Shown: piece by piece, positions 1 to 7,956 of the stretch
Numbering within the stretch: position 1 is the stretch's first letter
Layout of the letters: each line of letters begins with the position of its first letter
From: Petrotoga sp. UBA5851
GTDB lineage: Bacteria; Thermotogota; Thermotogae; Petrotogales; Petrotogaceae
Assembly (NCBI GenBank): GCA_002431635.1
Contig: DJGH01000034.1
Location: 42,435 to 77,117 of the forward strand
Length of the DNA stretch: 34,683 nt
Direction: 5' to 3'
Made by a program: the position numbers and the translations under genes
Notes under the pieces: model-generated
The model's input: only the letters and a program-made list of their open reading frames with translations
What the model was told of the DNA's origin: nothing
Databases searched by the model: none

Positions 1-1155
1 TTAGAAAAAATCTCAGCCGGTTCGGATGAACTGGCTTTACTAACTCCTAAAAATATCTTTTCAGGACAGAAACTTCCCCAAGAGCTTCAGACATTCAATT
101 CCATGAATTTTTTCATTTTTGACAATGAGGGAAAACTCCTGTACTCAAAAGATTCCATCGACAGTGAGCTTATATCAAAGCTTACAAAACTTGCTGACCA
201 GACGTTCACAACATTAAAAACGGGGGGAGGAAAGATTGAGGCTTACTCCCGTAAAACACAAGAACTTACTTTTACAGTTACTGTATTGAGCAGCGAACTT
301 TTCCAGAGATTATACAGGATGATACTCATAAGCATATACCTTTTCATTATTTCTGCTATTGTCTCATCAACGATAGCTTTTATGCTTTCAAGGCGGATCA
401 CCAAATCCATATATATACTTATAAATGCTTCCAGGAAAATAGGATGCAAGCAGTATGAAAAGATTAGCATCGGGGGAAAAGATGAAATAAAAGAACTTGC
501 AGACACCTTTAACAATATGACCGAAGAAATTCTGAAATCTACTTCCGATCTTGAAAAAGCTGTTCAGGAGAGAACTCAGGAGATACATCAAAAAACCGAA
601 GAACTTGAAAAGCTTAACAATAAGCTTCATATGCTGAGCGTAACCGACGACCTTACTGGTCTGTACAACAGAAGATTCTTCAATAACAACATTGATCCTT
701 TTTTTCAGACTTGCCAGAGAAACAGGCTCGTCTTCAATATAGTGATCTTTGACATAGACTTTTTTAAACAGATAAATGATAATTTCGGTCATCCAAACGG
801 CGATAAATGTATAAAAGAAATATCTTCTATTTTGAAAAAAAGCTTTACCCGGAGTAATGAATTTATAGCCCGATACGGTGGAGAAGAGTTTATCGTGCTG
901 AATATGGGTGATTCAAGCGAGAGCTTTTTCAGTCATGTTGAGAATATCAGAAGAGAAATCAAAAATCGTGCCTTTTTCCTTAACGGACAGACCGTATGCG
1001 TTTCGGTAAGCGCCGGACTGGTTTCAAAAATACCCGCACTAAAAGACAGTGCACAAGAATTTCTAAGCTATGCCGATAATGCTCTGTATAAAGCAAAGGA
1101 AAAAGGAAGAGACAGAACCCTGCTGATTAATGCTGATGGTGCAGCAGTTGAATGA
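1..1155 (+). CDS. Membrane-bound diguanylate cyclase (HAMP-GGDEF), 5' end cut by window
   Basis: Makes the second messenger cyclic-di-GMP from two GTP at the inner membrane. The frame is open from base 1, so the gene starts outside the window; the first internal ATG is at 103, but codons 1-34 look coding too. Numbering the 384 visible residues from base 1: the tail of a probable extracytoplasmic sensor, a membrane segment at about 104-130, a HAMP-like linker, a coiled coil at about 175-210, then a GGDEF domain to the end. The active-site motif is RYGGEEF (291-297), a permitted variant of GGDEF, and the metal/substrate motif DIDFFKQINDNFGH is present. The inhibitory I-site, normally RxxD, reads RSNE (284-287), so product inhibition may be weakened. 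An intrinsic terminator follows 16 bases after the stop. The signal sensed is unknown. Confidence 0.9.
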   Translation, partial: LEKISAGSDELALLTPKNIFSGQKLPQELQTFNSMNFFIFDNEGKLLYSKDSIDSELISKLTKLADQTFTTLKTGGGKIEAYSRKTQELTFTVTVLSSELFQRLYRMILISIYLFIISAIVSSTIAFMLSRRITKSIYILINASRKIGCKQYEKISIGGKDEIKELADTFNNMTEEILKSTSDLEKAVQERTQEIHQKTEELEKLNNKLHMLSVTDDLTGLYNRRFFNNNIDPFFQTCQRNRLVFNIVIFDIDFFKQINDNFGHPNGDKCIKEISSILKKSFTRSNEFIARYGGEEFIVLNMGDSSESFFSHVENIRREIKNRAFFLNGQTVCVSVSAGLVSKIPALKDSAQEFLSYADNALYKAKEKGRDRTLLINADGAAVE

Positions 1156-1170
1156 ATAATAAACAAGTAT

Positions 1171-1204
1171 CCCGGCAATTTTTAGAATTGCCGGGATTTT
1201 TTTA
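1171..1204 (+). terminator. Intrinsic terminator of the diguanylate cyclase gene
   Basis: A perfect 10-bp stem, CCCGGCAATT at 1171-1180 and AATTGCCGGG at 1186-1195 with a 5-base loop, is followed by an A and then seven T. The T-run is on the plus-strand side, so it serves the cyclase gene. The convergent flavodoxin gene may use the same stem, but it has no good T-run in that direction. Confidence 0.88.
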
Positions 1205-1214
1205 TTCCAAAAAT

Positions 1215-1727
1215 TTATCTGAGTTTTGCCAGAATATCAGAAAAAACTTTCTTTGCAGCTACCAGATCATTTTCATCAGGATGTTTACTAGCCTCCTCAT
1301 GCCTTTTCCTTCTTTCCTCGTTCATGGCGTGGGGATGATCTTTGGGAAGCTCCTTAAACTTCTCGATAAGTTTCTGGTCTATCCTGCCTTGACACATAAA
1401 GTAACCTAAAACTTCATTATCGTTTTTTTTCAGAAGCTCTTCAAAATCCTTGGCAGTCTTAACAGCATGCGGTGAATCAGGATAAGCACCAAGCGTAAAA
1501 AAGAAGGCAACTTTTTTCCCTTTTGTTTTTTCTACAAACTTAAGAATCTTCTCATCAGCTGTTCCTCTGTCCACCCAAAAACCTATGACTATGACATCAT
1601 AATCTGAGGGATCCTCGGCATTTGAAGCTTTTTTAAAATCTGTTCCCTGTGGCATTGCTTCATATATCGCTTTAGCGACTTTTTCCGTATTTCCTGTGAG
1701 TGTTGAATAAAGAAGCAGACTTTTCAT
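1215..1727 (-). CDS. Flavodoxin family protein, possible partner of the haem-degrading system
   Basis: A small FMN-binding electron carrier of 170 residues. The N-terminal strand and phosphate loop STLTGNT (residues 8-14) are the classical FMN-binding signature, and the following segments fit a flavodoxin fold (VIVIGFWVDRG, AFFFTLGAYP). The last 40 residues are highly charged, with several histidines. The ATG at 1727 has a strong Shine-Dalgarno AAAAGGAGG. It is divergently transcribed from a haem/iron importer operon holding a ChuW/HutW-like enzyme. In Fusobacterium nucleatum a flavodoxin-superfamily protein (HmuF) works with the radical SAM haem enzyme HmuW in haem trafficking and anaerobilin reduction, so a similar role is plausible here by inference. 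A BilS-like flavodoxin (bilirubin reduction) is an alternative. The fold call is solid; the partner is a hypothesis. Confidence 0.85.
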   Translation of the reverse strand: MKSLLLYSTLTGNTEKVAKAIYEAMPQGTDFKKASNAEDPSDYDVIVIGFWVDRGTADEKILKFVEKTKGKKVAFFFTLGAYPDSPHAVKTAKDFEELLKKNDNEVLGYFMCQGRIDQKLIEKFKELPKDHPHAMNEERRKRHEEASKHPDENDLVAAKKVFSDILAKLR

Positions 1728-1743
1728 ATTTACCTCCTTTTAT

Positions 1744-1757
1744 GTAGTTTTAACTAC
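1744..1757. promoter_or_regulatory. Candidate operator in the flavodoxin leader
   Basis: A 6-bp inverted repeat, GTAGTT at 1744-1749 and AACTAC at 1752-1757 with a 2-base spacer, lies between the flavodoxin -10 box and its ribosome binding site. The position suits a repressor site. The cognate regulator is unknown. Confidence 0.4.
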
Positions 1758-1760
1758 TTA

Positions 1761-1789
1761 ATTATATAAATTTATTTTTGATTTGTCAA
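1761..1789 (-). promoter_or_regulatory. Sigma-70 type promoter of the flavodoxin gene
   Basis: Read on the minus strand, TTGACA (1789-1784) and TATAAT (1766-1761) are separated by exactly 17 bases: a full consensus match. The flavodoxin start codon at 1727 lies 33 bases beyond the -10 box. Confidence 0.85.
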
Positions 1790-1822
1790 GATCAATAAGC
1801 TATCTTAGCTTTTATAATTAGA

Positions 1823-1851
1823 TTGACAAAAATAAAGTTCTTTGATATAAT
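1823..1851 (+). promoter_or_regulatory. Sigma-70 type promoter of the haem/iron transport operon
   Basis: TTGACA (1823-1828) and TATAAT (1846-1851) with a 17-base spacer form a second perfect consensus promoter, back to back with the flavodoxin promoter; the two -35 boxes are 33 bases apart. I see no convincing Fur box, which is notable for an iron operon. A ribosome binding site AAGGAG (1882-1887) precedes the ATG at 1894. Confidence 0.85.
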
Positions 1852-1893
1852 GTAGGCAAGTATACAAAATGTTTTTTTGCTAAGGAGAACAAA

Positions 1894-2886
1894 ATGCGAA
1901 AGCGGATACTTCTTTTTCTTATCTTTTTTATCATAGTTTTTCTGGTAATCTTCTCTTTGATGAACGGGGCAGTAAAAACTTCTTTGAAAGATATTACAGA
2001 TGTTTTTTTTAACGGATCGGCAAACACTCCCGATTACATAAGGACTATAATCATGGACATACGGCTCCCGCGCATAATCATGGCTCTTCTTGTAGGAATG
2101 ATGCTTGCTTCAACCGGAACAGTAGTCCAAACGGTTTATCAAAATCCCTTGGCAGATCCTTACATAATAGGTATAAGTGCGAGTGCTACGTTCGGTGCCG
2201 TTCTTGCATTTATTCTTAAGGTTCCTGATCTGATGTATGGAGTTTTTGCTTTTGTAAGTTGCGTTATTACATCGTTCTTGATATTCAGGCTTTCTAATGC
2301 AGGAAAAAAGCTGAATACAGCAACCTTACTCATAGTCGGTATTGCTGTCTCATCTTTCCTGGGTGCTTTTACTTCATTTGCCATGTATATGATAGGCGAG
2401 GATTCCTTCAAAATAATAATGTGGACTATGGGATATCTAGGAGGGGCAACATGGTCTAAGATTCTGTTTATGATTATACCGTTGGTTTTTTCGATTACAG
2501 TTTTTCTTTATTTCCGAAATGATCTAGATTTGCTTATGTCAGGTGAAGAAGAGGCTCATTCAATGGGAGTAAATGTATCCAGACTAAAAAAATCTATGCT
2601 TGTAATAACCGCCCTGGTAGTAGCTTTTTCTGTTGCTTTTTCGGGAATGATAGGTTTTGTGGGTTTAATCGTCCCTCATACGGTAAGACTCCTGTTCGGA
2701 TGTTCAAACAAGAAGCTTATACCGCTTTCAACCATCACAGGAGGACTTTTCCTGTTGGCCTGTGATACTATATCGCGCTTGGTACTTGCACCAATGGAGA
2801 TTCCTATAGGAATAATAACATCGTTTTTTGGAGCACCTTTTTTCTTATACCTGGCGTTCAATAAAAAAGGAGGAATGAACAGATAA
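1894..2886 (+). CDS. FecCD/BtuC-type permease of a haem or iron-chelate ABC importer
   Basis: Inner-membrane channel subunit, 330 residues, the normal length for the FecCD family. Strings typical of the family are visible: IMDIRLPRIIMALLVG near residue 50, NPLADPYIIGISASATFG near 90, and GMIGFVGLIVPHTVRLLFG near 255, the region that contacts the ATPase. About ten hydrophobic segments are spread along the chain, the first at residues 3-23. The stop codon shares one base with the ATG of the ATPase gene (TAATG), so the two are translationally coupled. The substrate cannot be read from the permease; the ChuW/HutW-like enzyme downstream suggests haem. Confidence 0.9.
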   Translation: MRKRILLFLIFFIIVFLVIFSLMNGAVKTSLKDITDVFFNGSANTPDYIRTIIMDIRLPRIIMALLVGMMLASTGTVVQTVYQNPLADPYIIGISASATFGAVLAFILKVPDLMYGVFAFVSCVITSFLIFRLSNAGKKLNTATLLIVGIAVSSFLGAFTSFAMYMIGEDSFKIIMWTMGYLGGATWSKILFMIIPLVFSITVFLYFRNDLDLLMSGEEEAHSMGVNVSRLKKSMLVITALVVAFSVAFSGMIGFVGLIVPHTVRLLFGCSNKKLIPLSTITGGLFLLACDTISRLVLAPMEIPIGIITSFFGAPFFLYLAFNKKGGMNR

Positions 2887-3710
2887 TGTGGGATATATCA
2901 ACACAAGAAGTTTGTTTTGCTTATGGCGGAAAGATCAATATTCTTAACAACATGAGCATATCTATCCGTAAACATTCTTTCAGCGCCGTGATGGGGCCTA
3001 ACGGCTGCGGAAAGTCTACCTTCATACGAAACATACTCAACTTTTATACTCCGCAGAAGGGTAGCATAGAAATACGGGGGATTAACATTAAAGGAATGAA
3101 ACCGACTGAAATGGCAAAGATTGTAAGTTTTATACCTCAGAAATCTTCGCTTTCGGCAGACTTGACCGTTAGGGATCTTATAATGATGGGACGGGTGGTT
3201 CATATAAAAAATAAGTGGATAGGATTTACCAGACACGACAAAGAGATTGCAGACAATCTTGTAGAACAGCTCAATCTTGAAAAATTTGCAGACAGATCCG
3301 CCCTCAGTCTTTCCGGAGGTGAGTTCCAGAGGGTTCTTCTTGCAAGGGCACTCGCACAGGAGCCGGAAATACTGCTTCTTGATGAACCCACTTCAAGCCT
3401 TGATATGAAATACTGTATGGAGATAATGGCTATAGTGAGAGAGCTTACGGTAAAAAAGGAACTTACGGCACTGGCGGTTCTGCACGATCTCAACATGACA
3501 GCTATGTACTGTTCTGATATTTTTTTCATGAAAGACGGTTCAGTAAGATATCATGGAACACCCCGGCAGGTATATACCAGCGAAATCATAAAGGATATAT
3601 ACGGTATAGATGCTCTGATACTAAAAACAGAGGAAGGTACTCCTTTTATCGTACCAAAAACTCACCCTGCCATACCAGCAAAAAAAGAAAAGGAGATGGC
3701 TTATGTTTGA
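2886..3710 (+). CDS. ATPase of the haem or iron-chelate ABC importer
   Basis: Cytoplasmic nucleotide-binding subunit, 274 residues, of the FecE/BtuD class. Walker A GPNGCGKST is at about 37-45, the Q-loop at SFIPQKSS (81-88), the signature LSGGEFQRV near 142-150, Walker B ILLLDEP near 162-168, the D-loop SSLD, and the switch histidine in VLHDLNM at about 200. All catalytic motifs are intact. The gene overlaps the permease by one base and the following radical SAM gene by eight, so transport and the downstream enzyme are made from one message. The last 20 residues after the catalytic core are lysine- and proline-rich and probably peripheral. Confidence 0.93.
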   Translation: MWDISTQEVCFAYGGKINILNNMSISIRKHSFSAVMGPNGCGKSTFIRNILNFYTPQKGSIEIRGINIKGMKPTEMAKIVSFIPQKSSLSADLTVRDLIMMGRVVHIKNKWIGFTRHDKEIADNLVEQLNLEKFADRSALSLSGGEFQRVLLARALAQEPEILLLDEPTSSLDMKYCMEIMAIVRELTVKKELTALAVLHDLNMTAMYCSDIFFMKDGSVRYHGTPRQVYTSEIIKDIYGIDALILKTEEGTPFIVPKTHPAIPAKKEKEMAYV

Positions 3711-5001
3711 AGAAAGACTTAGATCTCACCACGACTCTCAACGTTTTGTAGATGATCTCTTAGGATTGGACTTTCCAAAGGAGCATTCGGATATATCGAA
3801 ACTTGATGATTTTTTATGCAGCAATCAGGATTCAAAACCCAAAGTCTTATATATCCATGTGCCTTACTGCGACAGACTCTGCACCTTTTGCAACCTTAAC
3901 AGGGAGCTGAAAAAAGACAGTCTCAGCGGCTATGCGCAGTATATTATAAACGAGCTTACTACCATTAGCCAGAAAAAATATATTAAAAATGCTGTTTTCT
4001 CGGCAGTATACTTTGGAGGAGGCACTCCTACTACATTTGAACCTCAGGATCTTGAAAAGATTTTAAGTACTATAAATACTGTGCTTAATCTTTCAAATGA
4101 CTGTGAGTTTACTTTTGAAACCACTCTGCACAATCTTTCCGACGAAAAGATACAGACGCTGTCCCGGTATGGAGTAAACAGATTCAGTATTGGCATTCAG
4201 ACCTTTTCCTCCGAGGGTCGCAAGCTTCTGAACAGAATGTATGCACCGGAGTATGCGGTCGACAGGATCAAAAATATTAAAAAAAGTTTTAAAGGAAATG
4301 TATGTCTGGACATAATTTACTCATATCCTTATCAGAGTACCGGTGAAGTGGAAAATGATGCTTTGCTTTGTAGTAACGTCGATGCAGACAGTGTAAGTTT
4401 TTACTCTCTTATGATACATAACGGATCTGCACTTTATAAGAGTATAACCGAAGGAAAGGTCATCTTTGAAAGAAGTGTTGAACAGGACAAGTGCAATCAT
4501 AATGCTTTTTTTAGAAAGATGAAGGAAAACGGTTATGAGCTCCTTGAACTTTCAAAGCTGGCCAAACCCGGACGTGACAGGTATAAGTACATAAAAATGA
4601 GATACGCTAATGCAGATACAGTTCCCATAGGAGTAGGTGCGGGAGGAAGCATAGGAAGGTACGGCATATTTAACATGGCTCCGGGTAGGAAGATGATCGT
4701 GACTTATCATCCTGTCTACGATTTTTTTAACAGGCTTCTGGGATACTTTCAGTATGGAACCTACGAAGAGGAGTTTTTACGAAACTATCTGAACGAAGAT
4801 GCTTACAACGCTGTATGCGAAAAGATTGAAACATATGAGAAAGAAGGATTTTTCATCCAATCAGAAAAGGGTATATTCAAACTTACCGAAGATGGCATTT
4901 TCTGGGGGAACAATATTGCGGCACAAATAATGAAATCAGCAATAGAAAATACTGTAAAAACAGCGGATATAAAGAATTATTCCGAAACAGGGATTCTTTA
5001 A
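3703..5001 (+). CDS. hutW: ChuW/HutW-like radical SAM protein (anaerobic haem ring opening)
   Basis: A 432-residue radical SAM protein of the HemN/HemW superfamily. The 4Fe-4S cluster motif CX3CX2C is C56, C60 and C63 inside YIHVPYCDRLCTFCNLN, and the SAM-binding GGGTPT is at 105-110; both fit this superfamily. HutW/ChuW/HmuW relatives use SAM to methylate and open the haem ring without oxygen, releasing iron and a linear tetrapyrrole. The gene overlaps the importer ATPase by eight bases and is followed by the binding-protein gene, so it sits inside a transport operon, as expected for HutW rather than for biosynthetic HemN or the chaperone HemW. The residue after the last cysteine is N (CNLN), not the CxF/CGF seen in many HemN-like proteins. 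HemW-like haem chaperone is the main alternative. Superfamily sure, function probable. Confidence 0.78.
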   Translation: MFEERLRSHHDSQRFVDDLLGLDFPKEHSDISKLDDFLCSNQDSKPKVLYIHVPYCDRLCTFCNLNRELKKDSLSGYAQYIINELTTISQKKYIKNAVFSAVYFGGGTPTTFEPQDLEKILSTINTVLNLSNDCEFTFETTLHNLSDEKIQTLSRYGVNRFSIGIQTFSSEGRKLLNRMYAPEYAVDRIKNIKKSFKGNVCLDIIYSYPYQSTGEVENDALLCSNVDADSVSFYSLMIHNGSALYKSITEGKVIFERSVEQDKCNHNAFFRKMKENGYELLELSKLAKPGRDRYKYIKMRYANADTVPIGVGAGGSIGRYGIFNMAPGRKMIVTYHPVYDFFNRLLGYFQYGTYEEEFLRNYLNEDAYNAVCEKIETYEKEGFFIQSEKGIFKLTEDGIFWGNNIAAQIMKSAIENTVKTADIKNYSETGIL

Positions 5002-5029
5002 TTTCCGGTTAATTATAAAAGGAGGAATT

Positions 5030-5911
5030 ATGATAAGAAAAGTTATATTGGTATTAGGTATTCTGATTATAGGCCTGTCAGCTTTTTCACTCAGCATGGA
5101 AAACAACATGATATACGGAGAGTCGGGCGAAAGTGTACCTGTTGCTTCATATAAAAAGATTGTGGTTATAGACCCTTCATCGGTAGAGGTTTTTTACCTT
5201 CTAGGAGCACAGGAAAGTATAGCCGCCATAGGTCATACTGCCAAATCTCCGATATGGCCATACGATAAAACTCCAGGTCTCGCAAGTGTCGGAAGCATTA
5301 CCAAGCCATCTCTGGAAAAGGTTCTTTCCTATACTCCCGATCTTGTTCTTCTAAACGCAATGATAAGCGATTTTGGACTTTCTCTCAAACAGCACTCCAT
5401 AAAGTATCTGATTGTCAATGCAGATTCAGTTGAAGATATTCTTGATAATCTTGAAATACTCGGAGTCTTATGCGCAAAAGAGAAAGAAGCTATAACCCTT
5501 TCACAAGAGAAGAAAAGCAAGCTAAAAAAGATTAAAGCTGAAATAAGAAAAAATCCCCTGAACATGAAGGGCATTTTCCTTTATTCGACCAACCCTATAA
5601 TGGCATTCAACAGTACTTCGCTTTCAGGACAGATACTTGAGGTCGTCGGAGTCAAAAACATAGCTGCCGATCTGAGTGCCGATAAACCTATACTGAGTGC
5701 AGAATATATTCTTCAGCAGAACCCAGATTTTATAATAGGCGCCATGAGCATAACCTCACCTCAGCAGATAAAGGATGCAAGTCCCCTTATAAAAAGTACC
5801 TCGGCAGCAAAAAAAGATAAGATCTTTCTTATAGATTCTTCAAAGATACTTCGTCCTTCACCAAGAATAGTTGATGAAATTGAGAATCTTTATCTTGAAC
5901 TGAAAAAATAA
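5030..5911 (+). CDS. Periplasmic haem/iron-chelate binding protein (FecB/HmuT type)
   Basis: Substrate-binding component of the importer, 293 residues. Residues 1-22 form a signal peptide (basic start, long hydrophobic run, then AFSLS). There is no lipobox cysteine, so it is probably free in a periplasm rather than a lipoprotein, one of the reasons I favour a diderm host. The body fits the class III helical-backbone family (PF01497): KKIVVIDPSSVEVFYLLGA, an early GSITKPSLEKVLSYTPDLVL strand-helix, and a long helix-rich linker at about 150-185. A strong AAAGGAGG site precedes the ATG. It is the fourth gene of the operon; having the binding protein last, after the enzyme, is less usual than having it first. 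Confidence 0.85.
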   Translation: MIRKVILVLGILIIGLSAFSLSMENNMIYGESGESVPVASYKKIVVIDPSSVEVFYLLGAQESIAAIGHTAKSPIWPYDKTPGLASVGSITKPSLEKVLSYTPDLVLLNAMISDFGLSLKQHSIKYLIVNADSVEDILDNLEILGVLCAKEKEAITLSQEKKSKLKKIKAEIRKNPLNMKGIFLYSTNPIMAFNSTSLSGQILEVVGVKNIAADLSADKPILSAEYILQQNPDFIIGAMSITSPQQIKDASPLIKSTSAAKKDKIFLIDSSKILRPSPRIVDEIENLYLELKK

Positions 5912-5946
5912 GATAGGAAACCGACACATTTTAAAAATTCTTTTGC

Positions 5947-5979
5947 CCGGCTGCCTGACTTAATATGTCAGGCAGCCGG
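5947..5979. other. Perfect 13-bp inverted repeat without a T-run
   Basis: CCGGCTGCCTGAC (5947-5959) and its exact reverse complement (5967-5979) flank a 7-base AT loop between the haem operon and the GNAT gene. No T-run follows on either strand, so it is not a standard intrinsic terminator. It could be a 3'-end mRNA stabiliser or a protein-binding site. A TATAAT at 5982-5987 lies directly to its right and could be the -10 box of the next operon, though no good -35 box is seen. Confidence 0.7.
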
Positions 5980-6008
5980 TGTATAATTATATCTGAGGAG
6001 GGATATTT

Positions 6009-6776
6009 ATGCAGGATGAAAAAATTATAACCTTAAATGCCCAGAACATAGCCACTGAGCATATATGCTGTGCTATCGGTAACGATTCTGAAAATCTTTC
6101 GCGTGCCAATACAAAAAAAGAATGGCTCAAAAAAGAATTCTCAAAAGGACATGTTTTTAAGAAGTTCGATGTCCGTGGAAAATGTTTCATAGAGTACTGT
6201 CCGGCTGAACAAGCGTGGTTTTCTGTCAACGCTGACGGTTATACCTTCATACAGTGCTTTTGGGTAAGCGGAAAGTTCAAAGGAACGGGAATGGGTGCAA
6301 AGCTCTTAGAGGAATGCGAAAAAGATTCTTTAAATACCAATGGTTTGGTCATCATCTCTTCAAAAAAGAAAAAACCTTTTGTATCAGATAAAAAATATAT
6401 GCTTTCAAAGGGCTTTTCCGTCTGTGACAGTGGAACCGGTGACTTTGAACTGCTTGTCAAAAAGTTCAATCCACAGGCAGCCGATCCGAGGTTTACGGAC
6501 AGTGCAAGGCTGGGAATCATAAATCAATCTCAGGCGATGACATTCATCTATTCCGACATGTGCCCGTTTGCCCCTGTTTATTCCAAAATAATGGCAAATA
6601 CAGCACAAGAAATGGGTATCGCCGTCGAAACTATAAAACTTTCAAGTCCCGAGCATGCAAGGCAGACCGGAGTACTTTATGGAATCTTTTCTTTATATGA
6701 TAAAGGAAGGTTTATAACCAATGAACTTATGACAGAAGAAAAATTTAGGGATTATCTTAAAAAACTGGGATATTAA
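6009..6776 (+). CDS. GNAT N-acetyltransferase fused to a YoaP-like domain
   Basis: A 255-residue two-domain protein. The first 150 residues are a GNAT fold; the acetyl-CoA loop is visible as FKGTGMGAKLLEECEKD around 95-110, a Q/RxxGxG/A-type motif. The last 100 residues match the YoaP-like domain that is often found behind GNAT domains. It begins with a thioredoxin-like strand and the motif YSDMCPF, where the CPxx cysteine takes the place of a redox cysteine. The acceptor substrate is unknown; YoaP proteins are uncharacterised. The start ATG has a GAGGAGG site eight bases upstream. The MFS gene follows after about 20 bases, so the two are likely co-transcribed, suggesting modification and transport of the same small molecule. 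Confidence 0.8.
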   Translation: MQDEKIITLNAQNIATEHICCAIGNDSENLSRANTKKEWLKKEFSKGHVFKKFDVRGKCFIEYCPAEQAWFSVNADGYTFIQCFWVSGKFKGTGMGAKLLEECEKDSLNTNGLVIISSKKKKPFVSDKKYMLSKGFSVCDSGTGDFELLVKKFNPQAADPRFTDSARLGIINQSQAMTFIYSDMCPFAPVYSKIMANTAQEMGIAVETIKLSSPEHARQTGVLYGIFSLYDKGRFITNELMTEEKFRDYLKKLGY

Positions 6777-6799
6777 TTTATTAATAACAAGGTGATATG

Positions 6800-7954
6800 A
6801 TGAAAAAAATTTTTCTTTTAGCTGTAATATATATGGCTTTTATAAGCCTTGGACTTCCTGATGGCGTGTTCGGCGTAGCATGGCCAAGCATAAGGACAGA
6901 CCTGGGAGAACCCCTTCAGTCAGCAGGCATAGTATCGATAATAGTCATGTTATGTTCTGCATTCTCAAGTTTTATGAACGGCAGGATAGTACGGAAAACA
7001 GGAACAGGAAAACTTGTACTTATAAGTTGTCTTATGACCGGATCAGCTCTTCTGGGCTACTCTCTCATGCCGTCTTTTGCATGGTTGATTATTCTGGCAT
7101 TTCCTCTTGGGCTGGGTCAGGGTGCTGTAGATTCAAGCCTTAATAACTATGTTGCAACTCACTTTTCATCAAGGCATATGAGCTGGCTTCACTGTTTTTG
7201 GGGAGTCGGAGCTATGTCCGGTCCGCTTGTACTTTCTGCGGTTATGGCAAGCGGAGGAACCTGGCGGAAAGGATACCTCAGCATCTCTTTAATACAGCTT
7301 GGACTTTCAGTTCTTTTTTTCATAAGTCTTAATCTATGGCAGGAAAACACAGAAAAAGAAAACATACTATCTTATAGAAAAACTAAGAAAACTTTCCTGA
7401 GGCATATTTCACCATGGATGTCCATATTTTTATTCTTTGTATATACTGGCGCCGAGTATACCGTAGGACTTTGGGCCGGAAGTATGCTTATAGAATCACG
7501 AAAAGTCGCAGGAAATACTGCCGGACTTTGGATATCTTTTTACTACGGCTCAATAATGCTCGGAAGATTTCTGAGCGGATTGGTTGTAAATAGAGTCGGA
7601 AACCGTTTTATGATAAAAACCGGCCTTATGCTAAGTGCTTTGGGAGCGGTTCTTGTTTTTTTCAGAACTTCTCCTATACTTACCATGGTCGGACTTATAC
7701 TTTGCGGTCTTGGATTCGCTCCGATATATCCGTGCATGATGCACGAAACACCCAGGAGATTTGATGCCGAAACATCCAAATCCCTTATCGGATATCAAGT
7801 TGGTGCTGCCTGTATAGGAGGCTCATTTATAACGGCCAGCCTTGGATTGCTTTTTTCCCAAACCACCCTTGAACTTATGCCTTTAGCACTACTTGTACTT
7901 ATAGCCGCCATGTTTGCAGCAAGTGAGCTTCTGAATAAAAAGACTCCGGTATAA
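6800..7954 (+). CDS. MFS transporter, FucP/YbjJ-like
   Basis: A 384-residue inner-membrane major facilitator protein with about twelve hydrophobic segments. Features include GLPDGVFGVAWPSIR at the first loop, the charged loop after helix 2 (GRIVRKTGTGKL, a degenerate MFS motif A), GLGQGAVDSSLNNYVA in helix 4 and HCFWGVGAMSGPL in helix 5. These resemble the sugar/fucose-permease-like branch of the family, in which substrates vary. Two ATGs are adjacent, at 6797 and 6800; AAGGTG at 6789-6794 is better spaced for the second. It is probably co-transcribed with the GNAT-YoaP gene. Substrate not predictable. Confidence 0.85.
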   Translation: MKKIFLLAVIYMAFISLGLPDGVFGVAWPSIRTDLGEPLQSAGIVSIIVMLCSAFSSFMNGRIVRKTGTGKLVLISCLMTGSALLGYSLMPSFAWLIILAFPLGLGQGAVDSSLNNYVATHFSSRHMSWLHCFWGVGAMSGPLVLSAVMASGGTWRKGYLSISLIQLGLSVLFFISLNLWQENTEKENILSYRKTKKTFLRHISPWMSIFLFFVYTGAEYTVGLWAGSMLIESRKVAGNTAGLWISFYYGSIMLGRFLSGLVVNRVGNRFMIKTGLMLSALGAVLVFFRTSPILTMVGLILCGLGFAPIYPCMMHETPRRFDAETSKSLIGYQVGAACIGGSFITASLGLLFSQTTLELMPLALLVLIAAMFAASELLNKKTPV

Positions 7955-7956
7955 AT

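Noticed and set aside
5947..5979. Intrinsic terminator of the haem operon
   Set aside because: The stem is strong but no T-run follows in either direction; kept only as an inverted repeat.
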